A stretch of DNA of 64,000 nucleotides. It comes from Suttonella sp. R2A3 (GTDB taxonomy: Bacteria; Pseudomonadota; Gammaproteobacteria; Cardiobacteriales; Cardiobacteriaceae). Numbering within the stretch: position 1 is the first letter of the stretch; every line of letters starts with the position of its first letter. Location of the stretch: positions 1,757,001-1,821,000 of the forward strand of contig NZ_CP090975.1 in the NCBI RefSeq assembly GCF_021513215.1, written 5' to 3'. Positions 27,936-36,714 of the stretch are shown here, in pieces. Below the pieces are notes generated by a model. That model was not told the DNA's origin. It made no database searches and saw nothing but the letters and a program-made list of their open reading frames with translations. The translations under genes were made by a program, and so were the position numbers.

Positions 27936-28621
27936 GTGTGATCCTCATGATTGAGCGTTGTTTCAATCATACGACCATGTGCCAGTGTAATATGGTGACT
28001 AAAATGTTGTTGTAAAACGGTATCATGGGTCACGCAGAGGAATGTCGCGCCACAGGATGTGCTGAATTCATGCAGTAAAGCCGCCACTTGTGCGCCGTTT
28101 TCTGCGTCTAAGCTGGCAGTGGGTTCATCCGCAATCAATACACGTGGCTTGCCGAGCAGGGCTCGAGCAATGGCGATACGCTGCATTTCGCCGCGAGAAT
28201 GGTCGGCGGTACGCTGTCTGGGATTTTTAATGCCGAGTTGTTCTAGTAAGCTCAGTGCGTATTGGCGTACTGTGGATTCGAGACGGAAATGGCGTAATGC
28301 GCTGGGTAATAACACATTGTCCAGTGCAGAGAGTGAATCGATGAGGTAGAAATTTTGCATGATGAGTCCGAGATGCTCGCCACGCCAGCGGTCGCAGGCT
28401 GTGGGGCTGAGACGATGAATATCATCATTATCCCACCATACACTCCCAGCCTGACCGCGCGCTAAACCACAGAGATGGTGAATTAGCGTTGTTTTACCGC
28501 TGCCGGATGCGCCGCTAATCGCTAAGTGCTCGCCTTGAGCTAAAGACAGGTGCTCAATATCCAGAATAGGCTGGGTTTGTCTAGCGACCTGCACACGTAG
28601 TTGGTTTACCTTAAGCTTCAT
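27932..28621 (-). CDS. ABC transporter ATP-binding protein, LolD/MacB type
   Basis: The 229-residue ATPase partner of the adjacent FtsX-type permease. Walker A GASGSGKTT lies near residue 38, the Q-loop in LGLIMQNFYLIDSL near 88, and Walker B in VLIADEPTASLD near 163. The signature is degenerate: DHSRGEMQRIAIARAL in place of LSGGE, with Ser-Arg-Gly-Glu. That change is seen in some MacB-like exporters but is worth noting. It starts immediately after the stop of the CPFC protein with no spacing. Confidence 0.85.
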   Translation of the reverse strand: MKLKVNQLRVQVARQTQPILDIEHLSLAQGEHLAISGASGSGKTTLIHHLCGLARGQAGSVWWDNDDIHRLSPTACDRWRGEHLGLIMQNFYLIDSLSALDNVLLPSALRHFRLESTVRQYALSLLEQLGIKNPRQRTADHSRGEMQRIAIARALLGKPRVLIADEPTASLDAENGAQVAALLHEFSTSCGATFLCVTHDTVLQQHFSHHITLAHGRMIETTLNHEDHT

Positions 28622-29074
28622 TTATAGCGCAGTGAATGTAGCGTCGCGCAATCGCAACTGGCTGACGAAACCTGTGTCGGGATCAGTCCAAGAACCGGTT
28701 TCTAACCGACCCTCTACTTCAATTTGTTGATTGTATTGGGTAAACGTTTGTTTCTTTTTTAAATAGATCACTACAATGTCTGTTGGCCAGTCTGCATCGG
28801 TGGAACAAAACGGGCAAATGCTCATGGGCATTTTGGTAAGCACAAAGAACTGCGCCTCGGCTTTAAGTGGTGGCGCCATAAAGCCTTTAATAACCACTTC
28901 TTTACCGACGTTCTCTTTTACTCTGTCAGAGAATTCCAGTCCTAGCGGTGAAAAGCTACCGTATAACTGATTAAAATCAATGATGGTTTTTGCAGTGGCT
29001 ATGGGTATCAAAAACATAAAAAATAAGAACGCGCCGAAGCGCGTTCTGAGATGTTGTGCATGATACCACGCCAT
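28622..29074 (-). CDS. Small exported OB-fold-like protein with CPFC motif
   Basis: A 150-residue protein with a membrane-targeting N-terminus (hydrophobic about 13-28, possible cleavage after ATA) and a beta-rich body: VGKEVVIKGFMAPPL near 56, FFVLTKMPMSICPFC with Cys87 and Cys90, and QQIEVEGRLETG near 117. The pattern resembles DUF3299-type proteins found beside zinc-regulated ABC operons; the match is weak. CxxC could bind metal or form a disulfide in the periplasm. It shares one base with the alkaline phosphatase stop (TAATG), so it is translationally coupled to it. Confidence 0.65.
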   Translation of the reverse strand: MAWYHAQHLRTRFGAFLFFMFLIPIATAKTIIDFNQLYGSFSPLGLEFSDRVKENVGKEVVIKGFMAPPLKAEAQFFVLTKMPMSICPFCSTDADWPTDIVVIYLKKKQTFTQYNQQIEVEGRLETGSWTDPDTGFVSQLRLRDATFTAL

Positions 29075-30879
29075 TATTGGGCGGCCTTGCTGGATGGTGG
29101 TGTGAAATCTACGCTATCTTCAGGAATCTGACTAGATTCGTCTTGTAAGCGGTTCGATAGCGCCAAAGCATCGGTGATGACTTTGAACGAATCGGTGTTT
29201 TCCATATAGCCATGATAGTTCTCGGCACCTGGTCCCTGCGCGGTGAGGATGACATCATCAACGGCATGCACACCACTATCGGCATCTTTGGGCAGGTTGC
29301 CAATGCGCAGTTGTGCGCCGGGCGCATCTTTGTATTGTTCATTAGCAGCATATTGACCGTTCTCGTTTTTCACTGCCGGTACGAATACGCCATCAAGTTT
29401 TGGACGATAGGTTTCGTAATGATCCGGGAAGTTGTTGTAAAACACGGCGAGGCGTTTGCTGACATTCAGATCATCAGGATAACCGTCGCCATCGGCGTCC
29501 GTATAGTTTGGATAACCAGCTTCGTCGTATGTCCCGACTTTATCGCGCATTTCGCCTTCTTTCTCGTCATCAACTGTGCCAATAATGCCAATACCGTGGG
29601 TGTGGTCAGCAGTCACGACAATCATCGTATCAGGATTTTTTTCAGCGAATTCCTGGGCAATCGCTATAGATTGATCAAGCATGATGGTATTCATGAATGA
29701 GCGTTCCCAATCCAAAGGATGAGAGTCTTTATCAATACGTGCCGATTCTACGACTAAAACGAACCCTTGCTCGTTATCTTTCGATAAAACGTCCAGCGCG
29801 GTTTGTGTCATGGTGGTCAAATCGGGCTGGTCGGGGAATTTAGCGGTGACTTCATTTTTGGCAAAACGGCGATCATAAACGCCATCCATATTGCCGGTGT
29901 TGAATAGACCGAGTAATTTTGTGGTATCTGCGCCAATGCTGGTTAATTCGCTATTATTGGTGACAACCTGATAACCGGCATCGGTGAATTTCTGGATGAA
30001 GTCGGTATCATCTTTACGTTTGGATCCCGGTGTGGTTTGTGGCAAGAAATATGCTGAGCCACCACCAAGCAATACATCCGGCTGCGCGTTATAGAACATG
30101 CCAACAATTTTATCTTTATCGCCTCGACGACGCGTTTGTGCGACCATGGCGCCCGGTGTAGCGTCTTCTACTTCTGCATCACTAACCACGCCGAACTTCA
30201 TTCCCGGGACACGACGTACCAGCAACCCTAGTGGTTCCTGGCGTGGGTGATCAAGGTTATCTTCTGAACGACTTAGATAGACACCCATGGCATTGACCGC
30301 CGATTTATGACCAGTTAAGTATGCACTCATGGTGTTGGCTGAATCAGAGGCGATAGTGTCTTGAGAAGAGGTACCAATCATCGCCATATACGGCATTTGA
30401 TCCATCGCTAATCTGCCATTGGCTTTACCTTCATAAACGCCTTTTGACAAAATTCGTGCGCCAGTACGGTTGGCAACGCTCATGCCATCACCAACAAAGA
30501 AAATGATATTTTTCGCTTTTTGTTCTTGTGGGCTGGCAAATACGCTCCAGCTGACTTTGCTTTCTTTATCGCCTTCACTCACGCTTAAGGTGTAATCACC
30601 AGCCTCTTTAATTGCTACATTGCGCAGCCATACAGTCGATGCTGGTGTGCCGTTTTCTTGGGCGATAAACTGATAATCGCCTTTAAGGGTATCTTGCAGT
30701 GGTTGACCATTGACGCTGATGTTAACGTCTTCTGGCTTGATTTCCTGGTCGAATTCCACCTTAACATCAAAATAGGAACCAGCAAGGATGGTTGCGCGGT
30801 CAAGGGGGAAAATAGTCGCGGCTTGTGCTTGTGCAGCTAATGCTGCGCTGATGATGACAGCAAGAGAAGATAAACGCAT
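29074..30879 (-). CDS. phoA: Alkaline phosphatase, secreted
   Basis: A 601-residue periplasmic phosphomonoesterase. It has a signal peptide (about 1-21, cleavage near AQA), an N-terminal Ig-like beta domain (about 22-115) and the phosphatase core: Asp131 in FFVGDGMS, the nucleophile Ser180 in DSA, VVESARIDKDSH, and TADHTHG. Near the C-terminal third there is a DxDxDG calcium-like loop (DADGDGYPDD). It is larger than E. coli PhoA (471). I chose ATG 30879 because a GGAG site precedes it; TTG 30891 would place that site inside the gene. First gene of a four-gene operon. Confidence 0.88.
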   Translation of the reverse strand: MRLSSLAVIISAALAAQAQAATIFPLDRATILAGSYFDVKVEFDQEIKPEDVNISVNGQPLQDTLKGDYQFIAQENGTPASTVWLRNVAIKEAGDYTLSVSEGDKESKVSWSVFASPQEQKAKNIIFFVGDGMSVANRTGARILSKGVYEGKANGRLAMDQMPYMAMIGTSSQDTIASDSANTMSAYLTGHKSAVNAMGVYLSRSEDNLDHPRQEPLGLLVRRVPGMKFGVVSDAEVEDATPGAMVAQTRRRGDKDKIVGMFYNAQPDVLLGGGSAYFLPQTTPGSKRKDDTDFIQKFTDAGYQVVTNNSELTSIGADTTKLLGLFNTGNMDGVYDRRFAKNEVTAKFPDQPDLTTMTQTALDVLSKDNEQGFVLVVESARIDKDSHPLDWERSFMNTIMLDQSIAIAQEFAEKNPDTMIVVTADHTHGIGIIGTVDDEKEGEMRDKVGTYDEAGYPNYTDADGDGYPDDLNVSKRLAVFYNNFPDHYETYRPKLDGVFVPAVKNENGQYAANEQYKDAPGAQLRIGNLPKDADSGVHAVDDVILTAQGPGAENYHGYMENTDSFKVITDALALSNRLQDESSQIPEDSVDFTPPSSKAAQ

Positions 30880-31099
30880 TGGGGTCTCCAAGTGATGATA
30901 ATGCGAGAGCTATTGTCGCGGGGCAGTGTTGCCAAAATATGTCAAAATTTTTAATTAATACTTTTATTTAACATACGGATTTTAAACATAAAATAAGTAT
31001 AATCAGCTTATCTTTATAAACAAGATGGCGTGCTGCTTATGCTTTTCGATATACCGTTATATTTGTTATGATAAAGAACGTTATAAATGGGAGAAAATA

Positions 31100-31849
31100 A
31101 TGAGTTATAAGCTAATCTTATTACGTCACGGGCAAAGCGAATGGAACCTGCAGAACCGGTTTACCGGTTGGCATGATGTCGATCTCACCGATAAAGGGCG
31201 TGAAGAAGCGCGGCGGGCGGGTGCGCAACTCAAAGCAGCCAATTTGAATATTGATACCGTGTTTACCTCGGTGCTCACGCGTGCGATTCGCACGATGTGG
31301 ATTGCGCTCGATGAAATGGGTTTGATGTATCTGCCAGTTGAGCGCAGTTTCCGTCTTAATGAACGCCACTACGGCGCACTGCAAGGGCTTAATAAAGCTG
31401 AAACGGCTGAAAAACACGGTGAAGAGCAAGTCAAAATCTGGCGACGCAGTTTTGACACACCGCCACCAGCACTCGAAGAAGGCGATGAGCGCCTGCCAGA
31501 AAACGATCCACGCTATGCCAAGCTTGATCGAGCGTTATTGCCGCGTGCGGAAAGCTTAAAGCTGACCATCGAGCGGGTATTACCGTATTGGCAAGACCGT
31601 ATTGTGCCGGCGTTACGAGAAGGAAAAACGCCTTTAGTGGTTGCGCACGGTAATAGCTTGCGCGCGTTGGTGAAATACTTGGATGACATGAGCGATGCCG
31701 ATATTCTCGAATTCAATATCCCAACCGGTGTGCCGATTGTTTATGAACTCGATGACAACCTTCGTCCAATTAAACGGGAATTTTTAGGCAGCCCAGAAGA
31801 AGTGGCGAAACTCATGGAAGCGGTGGCCAACCAAGGTAAGAAAGACTAA
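31100..31849 (+). CDS. gpmA: 2,3-bisphosphoglycerate-dependent phosphoglycerate mutase
   Basis: Interconverts 3- and 2-phosphoglycerate in glycolysis. The 249 residues from ATG 31100 match E. coli GpmA (250). The phosphohistidine motif LRHGQSEWN is at residues 8-16, [13 protein letters not shown] near 88 and [13 protein letters not shown] near 183. A GGGAGA site at 31089-31094 supports this start; 75 upstream bases in frame are not part of the protein. A strong terminator follows. Confidence 0.96.
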   Translation: MSYKLILLRHGQSEWNLQNRFTGWHDVDLTDKGREEARRAGAQLKAANLNIDTVFTSVLTRAIRTMWIALDEMGLMYLPVERSFRLNERHYGALQGLNKAETAEKHGEEQVKIWRRSFDTPPPALEEGDERLPENDPRYAKLDRALLPRAESLKLTIERVLPYWQDRIVPALREGKTPLVVAHGNSLRALVKYLDDMSDADILEFNIPTGVPIVYELDDNLRPIKREFLGSPEEVAKLMEAVANQGKKD

Positions 31850-31875
31850 ATCTTAGTTTACATACGCTAGATAAT

Positions 31876-31906
31876 AAAAAACCCGCTGATCAATCAGCGG
31901 GTTTTT
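31876..31906 (+). terminator. Terminator after gpmA
   Basis: A near-perfect inverted repeat, ACCCGCTGAT (31881-31890) with ATCAGCGGGT (31893-31902), flanked by A and T tracts, so it can act in both directions. It ends seven bases before the 3' end of the convergent tRNA-Arg. Confidence 0.9.
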
Positions 31907-31912
31907 CTAATT

Positions 31913-31989
31913 TGGCGCGCCCGGAAGGATTCGAACCTCCGACCGCCTGGTTCGTAGCCAGGTACTCTATCCAGCTGAGCTACGGGCGC
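31913..31989 (-). tRNA. tRNA-Arg (anticodon ACG)
   Basis: A 77-base minus-strand gene with acceptor GCGCCCG pairing with CGGGCGC, a G discriminator and encoded CCA (31915-31913). The anticodon arm is CCTGG-CTACGAA-CCAGG, giving anticodon ACG, whose A is normally edited to inosine. The T loop GGTTCGAATCC is standard. Confidence 0.97.
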
Positions 31990-32056
31990 GTTGCTCAAGA
32001 GGTGCGCATTATGCGTATTTCATGCGGTGTCGTCAAGTGTTCGTGAACATTATTTG

Positions 32057-32935
32057 CTAATTATTTGTTTGAGGGTGAAAAATAAGGGGTTGTTCTTGTG
32101 ACTTTGTCGGGGTGTTTACCGGCTCACGAGGCTCACTAACCAGCCATGAAACATCTGTTCCATCACTACCCAAATTGGCAAAATCATAAAGCGTGCGATC
32201 AAGCAGGTGTGATGGGCGCACGTTACACAGCGCAGCAAACAGGCTGTTGAGTCGTTGAGGGTGTGATTGTTCCCAGCTAAGCAGCATCTCTTTCACCACT
32301 TGGCGCTGCAAGCCATCTTGTGAACCACACAAGTTACAAGGGATGATCGGAAATTGCTTCCATTCAGCGTATTTGGCGATATCGCGCTCATCGCAATAGG
32401 CAAGCGGGCGGATGACAATATGTTCGCCATCGTCGCTTTGTAGTTTCGGTGGCATTGCTTTGAGTTGCCCGCCATGAAATAGGTTGAGAAAAAACGTTTC
32501 CATAATGTCAAAGCGGTGGTGGCCGAGGGCGATTTTGGTCATACCATGCGCTTTAGCATACGAATATAGGTGGCCACGGCGCAGACGCGAGCATAATGAA
32601 CACATGGTGTTTCCTGGCTCGATTTTATCGGTGACCACAGAATAGGTGTCGCTTTCGATGATGTGATAATCCACACCGATTGATTCTAAATACTCGGGCA
32701 GGATATGCTCGGGGAAGCCGGGTTGTTTTTGATCGAGGTTGACTGCGGTGAGCGAAAAATCAACCGGTGCGCTGCGCTGTAAGGACAATAACAAATCGAG
32801 CATCGCGTAAGAGTCTTTACCACCAGATAAGCAAACCATCACCCGATCGCCGTCTTCGATCATGCGGTAATCTTCGATCGCTTGGCCAGTATATTTGCGT
32901 AAACGTTTTTGTAATTTGCGTAGGGTAACGCTCAT
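32057..32935 (-). CDS. ttcA: tRNA 2-thiocytidine(32) synthetase TtcA
   Basis: TtcA thiolates cytidine 32 of certain tRNAs using ATP and an iron-sulfur cluster. The 292 residues have the PP-loop SGGKDS at 37-42 and the cysteine pairs CSLC (112, 115) and CNLC (200, 203). The conserved histidine block reads HHRFD (139-143), where E. coli has HHRDD, so one aspartate is replaced by phenylalanine. I chose ATG 32935, preceded by a GAGG site; a longer start at 32968 adds eleven non-conserved residues. Upstream lie two divergent tRNA genes. Confidence 0.94.
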   Translation of the reverse strand: MSVTLRKLQKRLRKYTGQAIEDYRMIEDGDRVMVCLSGGKDSYAMLDLLLSLQRSAPVDFSLTAVNLDQKQPGFPEHILPEYLESIGVDYHIIESDTYSVVTDKIEPGNTMCSLCSRLRRGHLYSYAKAHGMTKIALGHHRFDIMETFFLNLFHGGQLKAMPPKLQSDDGEHIVIRPLAYCDERDIAKYAEWKQFPIIPCNLCGSQDGLQRQVVKEMLLSWEQSHPQRLNSLFAALCNVRPSHLLDRTLYDFANLGSDGTDVSWLVSEPREPVNTPTKSQEQPLIFHPQTNN

Positions 32936-33065
32936 GGTATGCCTCAATAAAAATGCTGTGGCGCGCATCTTATCAAGATTGACTGTGGCGCAAAGAAAAA
33001 ATTACGCGCATTGCTTGACAGCGACGTGAATTTGGCTAGAATAGCCGCTCTTGTTTCAAGACAAA

Positions 33066-33141
<76 letters not shown>

Positions 33142-33148
33142 TTTTTTA

Positions 33149-33235
33149 GCCCAGATGGCGGAATTGGTAGACGCGCTAGCTTCAGGTGCTAGTAACCTCA
33201 CGGTTGTGGAAGTTCGAGTCTTCTTCTGGGCACCA
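33149..33235 (+). tRNA. tRNA-Leu (anticodon CAG)
   Basis: An 87-base class II tRNA with a long variable arm. The acceptor GCCCAGA pairs with TCTGGGC, followed by A and encoded CCA. The anticodon arm CTAGC-TTCAGGT-GCTAG gives CAG. Confidence 0.97.
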
Positions 33236-33463
33236 TAAAAACAATATAACTAACTGTATTATATATAAATTCCAAAACAAGATAAGCAGTAAGGGACACC
33301 TGAGGCGTAGATCTTGTTTCTTAGACGTCATTCTGGCGATCATCAGTTAAACAACACCCCAAATTTATTTATCCCCTACTGGATATCATATTGCGTGATG
33401 TCTCAATACGACGCTTCTGTTGGCCAAACAAAGTTGGCGCTTGTCATATTTTTCGCTAGGCAT
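33236..33463. other. Non-coding spacer after tRNA-Leu
   Basis: An AT-rich spacer between tRNA-Leu and the tig terminator. Short open frames here have no family features and no ribosome site. I see no clear terminator for the two tRNA genes and no other feature. Confidence 0.5.
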
Positions 33464-33492
33464 AAAAAAAGCCCCCAGTTCATACTGAGGGC
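33464..33492 (-). terminator. Terminator after tig
   Basis: In the minus-strand RNA, 33492-33484 pairs with 33479-33471 (nine pairs including one U-G) around a four-base loop, followed by seven U (33470-33464). It begins 18 bases past the tig stop. Confidence 0.88.
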
Positions 33493-33510
33493 TCTGTGGA
33501 TGGTGATTAA

Positions 33511-34830
33511 TCAGTGTTGTAACTGTTGGTTAATTGCCATCACTTCTTGGAAGGTTTTATCTTCATAGCTGACTTTAGCTTGTTCATAAAGCTCGTCAAC
33601 GAGTTGTTCTTCCAAAACAGCAGATTCTAAGCTGACTTTCGCCTGCTGGTTGTTCGCATAATAATCACGAACTTCCTGTGGATCTTCATAGGTGCTCGCG
33701 ATCGCGTCTAAACGCTCATCGACACGTGCTTGGTCAAGCTCAACCTTGCGCTCTTCAAACAGTTTACCGAGCAATAGACCTAAGCGAACGCGACGACGCG
33801 CAGGCGCATCAAAGACTTGTTGTGCGAGTTTGTTGCGCTGTTCAGCGTCTGGAATTTGCTGCTCAAGGTTCATGTTGCGCGCCATTTGTTCGATTTCTTG
33901 CTGCACTTGGCCTTCAGCAACTTCTTGCTCACCGTTTTGCTCTAAGATAGCATCGAACATACGCTCGCGCTTAATACGACGTAGGGCATTTTCCAACTCA
34001 CGCGCCATATTTTTGCGTACTTCTTTGGTGAAGGTTTCTTGATCTTTCGCATCAATGCCAAAGTTCTTGATAAAGGCTTCATCGACTTCAGGGAGAACCA
34101 TTTGTTCGACGTTTTTAACATTCGCGGTGAACTGTGTGGTTTTACCTGCTAAATCTTCGCTTTGGTAGTCTTCAGGGAAGTTCACATCAAAAGAAACTTC
34201 TTCGCCTGCTTTCGCGCCTTTTAAGCCTTCCTCAAAATCCGGGAGCATTTGTCCGCTGCCGATAGTGACTTTGACGTCCTCGCCGCTGCCGCCATCAAAG
34301 GCTTCACCGTCAAGCTTGCCAACAAAATCAATGGTCACACGGTCGCTATCTTCAGCGCCTGCGGTTTTTTCGTTGAAGGTTGCTTGCTGACGACGCAAGG
34401 TCAGCAACATTTCATCAATATCGCTGTCTTGGACTTCGCTTTGTGGCAAAGTGATATCGAGTGCATCAAGGCCGTTGACGCTGACTTCTGGCATAACCTC
34501 AAACAACGCTTCAAATTTCACAGGCTCGTTGGCGGCAAATCCAGAAACGACGTTGATTTCTGGTGGGGCAACAGGCGCATGCTCACTGTCTTTCATCGCA
34601 TCGCGGTAAGCCGATTCAATGACTTCGCTGAGCACTTCCTGACGAACGCTAGCGCCATATTTTTGCTTAATAACCTGGGGTGGGACTTTACCCGGACGGA
34701 AGCCGTCAAGTCGTACACGCGGACGCAGCTCTTTCAAACGCTTATCAACCGCTTCGTTTACTCGTTCTGCTGGGACTTCAACCGTCAGCTTGTGCTTTAG
34801 TCCTTCTGTATGTTCTACCGATGATTGCAT
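33511..34830 (-). CDS. tig: Trigger factor, ribosome-bound chaperone
   Basis: Trigger factor binds ribosomal protein L23 and nascent chains, and has peptidyl-prolyl isomerase activity. The 439 residues show the N-terminal ribosome-binding domain with GFRPGKVPPQVI near residue 44, the FKBP-like domain (about 155-240, with DRVTIDFVGKLDGEAF) and the helical C-terminal chaperone domain. Length matches E. coli (432). clpP, clpX and lon, its usual neighbours, are not in this window. A tRNA-Leu gene lies upstream on the same strand. Confidence 0.97.
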   Translation of the reverse strand: MQSSVEHTEGLKHKLTVEVPAERVNEAVDKRLKELRPRVRLDGFRPGKVPPQVIKQKYGASVRQEVLSEVIESAYRDAMKDSEHAPVAPPEINVVSGFAANEPVKFEALFEVMPEVSVNGLDALDITLPQSEVQDSDIDEMLLTLRRQQATFNEKTAGAEDSDRVTIDFVGKLDGEAFDGGSGEDVKVTIGSGQMLPDFEEGLKGAKAGEEVSFDVNFPEDYQSEDLAGKTTQFTANVKNVEQMVLPEVDEAFIKNFGIDAKDQETFTKEVRKNMARELENALRRIKRERMFDAILEQNGEQEVAEGQVQQEIEQMARNMNLEQQIPDAEQRNKLAQQVFDAPARRRVRLGLLLGKLFEERKVELDQARVDERLDAIASTYEDPQEVRDYYANNQQAKVSLESAVLEEQLVDELYEQAKVSYEDKTFQEVMAINQQLQH

Positions 34831-34868
34831 AATTTCCTCAGTATAATTTCAGGTTTCGCCTGTCTGTC

Positions 34869-34891
34869 AAAAAAAAAGCGCCCTGAGGCGC
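34869..34891 (-). terminator. Terminator after tRNA-Leu(TAG)
   Basis: GCGCC (34878-34882) and GGCGC (34887-34891) form a five-pair stem with a CTGA loop, followed in the minus-strand RNA by nine U (34877-34869). It lies just past the tRNA 3' end and upstream of tig. Confidence 0.85.
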
Positions 34892-34896
34892 ATATA

Positions 34897-34981
<85 letters not shown>

Positions 34982-35112
34982 AAATTCAGGGCGCGTATTA
35001 AAGCACAAAGCTTGGCCGCTGGCAAGTTATAGCGTGTTTTAAAAAATCAACCCCATTTTTGCCCACCGCAGACATCAATTATACTAAGTCTTTTTAACCC
35101 CGAAGTTGGCCT

Positions 35113-35886
35113 ATGTCGCATCCTGCCCATTTTGACCGTATTGGCTCGCATTTTTTAAAGAACATCTATACCCGTGCTAAGGGGCAGATCCGCCTGGCCG
35201 TGTTGCAACGCGACCTTGCGGCTTTGCGTGATGGCGATCGGCGTTTACGGGTGCTCGATATTGGTGGCGGCGCGGGGCATATGGCGTTGTGGTTTTTAAG
35301 CGCAGGCCATGAAGTCACCCTGATTGACAGCTCTGAAGAATTATTAAGCGAAGCAAGAACGATGGCAGAAGCAGCCGGGGTTAGTGAGCAGCTCACTGTG
35401 CGCCGTGGCGATGCGCTCAATGCTGATACTTACCCAGAGCAGCTTGATTTTGATGTGGTGTGTTGTCATGCGGTGCTCGAATGGGTGAGCGATGGTGCGG
35501 GATTACTTGCGCAATGCTATCGCGCATTAGCCGACGATGGTGTGTTGTCCTTAATGTATTACAACTATGATGCGCTGAATTTTATCCAGCACGTCTTTGC
35601 GAATTTTGAGTATCTCGCTGATGGTTTGCACTCAGCTAACGCCGCTAAACTGACGCCAAAGTATCCACGCAAACAGACGGAAGTGGTGCATTGGCTCGAG
35701 TCTTTAGGGTTTGCTGATGCGCAATGCATTTCTGGGGTGCGATGTTTTTATGATTATATGAAACCGCGTGATCGTGAGCGTCAACCGTTAGATGACATCA
35801 TTGCGCATGAATTAACGATGTCACAGCAGGCTTGCTACTTACCGGTCGCGCGTTATATCCATGAATGCCACGCTAAGCACTCTTGA
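35113..35886 (+). CDS. cmoM: tRNA 5-carboxymethoxyuridine methyltransferase CmoM
   Basis: CmoM (formerly SmtA) methylates the wobble cmo5U of tRNAs with S-adenosylmethionine. The 257 residues have the SAM motif VLDIGGGAGHMA near residue 54, an acidic LIDSS block near 75, CHAVLEWVSD near 120 and the C-terminal family blocks LSLMYYNYDALN and RCFYDYM. It aligns along its length with E. coli CmoM (261). A TATACT at 35080-35085 may be the -10 of its promoter, with no good -35. Confidence 0.9.
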   Translation: MSHPAHFDRIGSHFLKNIYTRAKGQIRLAVLQRDLAALRDGDRRLRVLDIGGGAGHMALWFLSAGHEVTLIDSSEELLSEARTMAEAAGVSEQLTVRRGDALNADTYPEQLDFDVVCCHAVLEWVSDGAGLLAQCYRALADDGVLSLMYYNYDALNFIQHVFANFEYLADGLHSANAAKLTPKYPRKQTEVVHWLESLGFADAQCISGVRCFYDYMKPRDRERQPLDDIIAHELTMSQQACYLPVARYIHECHAKHS

Positions 35887-35946
35887 CCTTGGTTATGGCC
35901 TGCTTATACTGTGCGCCTTGCGCTCGCCGAACCTGATGATTCACCT

Positions 35947-36699
35947 ATGACTCTAATTGATAGCCACTGCCACCTTGATTTTGCGATCTTCGATGAAGAT
36001 CGTGACGTGGTGTTTGCGCGTGCGAATGCCGCTGGTGTAACGCAGATGGTGGTGCCTGCTGTGGCGCAGCATAATTGGTCAGCTGTGGCGAGGATGCAGG
36101 AAGATTATGGCGTGTGGCCGGCGTATGGCTTACATCCGGTTTTTACTGATCAGCATCAGCGTAGCGATATTGACGCGCTCGCTGCCTGGCTGGAGTCACA
36201 TTCAGCAGTCGCAATTGGGGAAGTCGGTTTGGATGGGCGATTTGATAATCTGTCGCAGCAGGAAGATTATTTTCGTGCGCAAATTACGCTTGCACAGGGT
36301 TTAGCATTGTCGTTGATTATTCACGCACACGCAGCGCTTGAACAAGTTATTCAAATTTTGGCGGGTTATCAAGGCGTGCGTTTTGTTATCCATGCCTTTA
36401 GCGGCTCGGATCAGCAGCTGGCGCGCATTTTTGATCTAGGTGGGATGATTGGCGTTGGCGGCACACTCACGTATTCACGTGCACGACGTTTGCGCCGTCA
36501 AATCTCTCAAGCGCCACTGGATCGTTTACTACTCGAAACCGATGCGCCAGATCAACCACTCTGTGGCAAACAGGGTGAACGCAATGAACCAGCCAATGTG
36601 GTGAGCGTTTGCGCAACGCTCGCTGAACTGCGCGGTGTTGACCCACAAACAATTGCTCAAGCAACAACAGACAATGCGCAACATTTTTTTAACTCATAA
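35947..36699 (+). CDS. TatD family metal-dependent hydrolase, YjjV-like
   Basis: A 250-residue TIM-barrel hydrolase with the TatD metal ligands: DSHCHLD at 4-10, GEVGLD near 86, an IHAHAA block near 121, HAFSGS near 147 and LLLETDAPDQPL near 193. TatD proteins have DNase activity; YjjV-type members are poorly characterised. The GVGGTLTYSRARRLR segment is of the YjjV type. I chose ATG 35947 because it begins at the conserved barrel; an upstream GTG at 35911 adds unconserved residues. Confidence 0.9.
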   Translation: MTLIDSHCHLDFAIFDEDRDVVFARANAAGVTQMVVPAVAQHNWSAVARMQEDYGVWPAYGLHPVFTDQHQRSDIDALAAWLESHSAVAIGEVGLDGRFDNLSQQEDYFRAQITLAQGLALSLIIHAHAALEQVIQILAGYQGVRFVIHAFSGSDQQLARIFDLGGMIGVGGTLTYSRARRLRRQISQAPLDRLLLETDAPDQPLCGKQGERNEPANVVSVCATLAELRGVDPQTIAQATTDNAQHFFNS

Positions 36700-36714
36700 T
36701 AAAAAGGAAGCACT

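Noticed and set aside
30998-31003. TATAAT as -10 of gpmA
   Set aside because: No -35-like hexamer at 16 to 18 bases upstream and the distance to the gene is long; not strong enough to list.
33314-33568. Small open frame after tRNA-Leu on the plus strand
   Set aside because: No ribosome site, runs into the tig terminator and tig itself, no recognisable domain.
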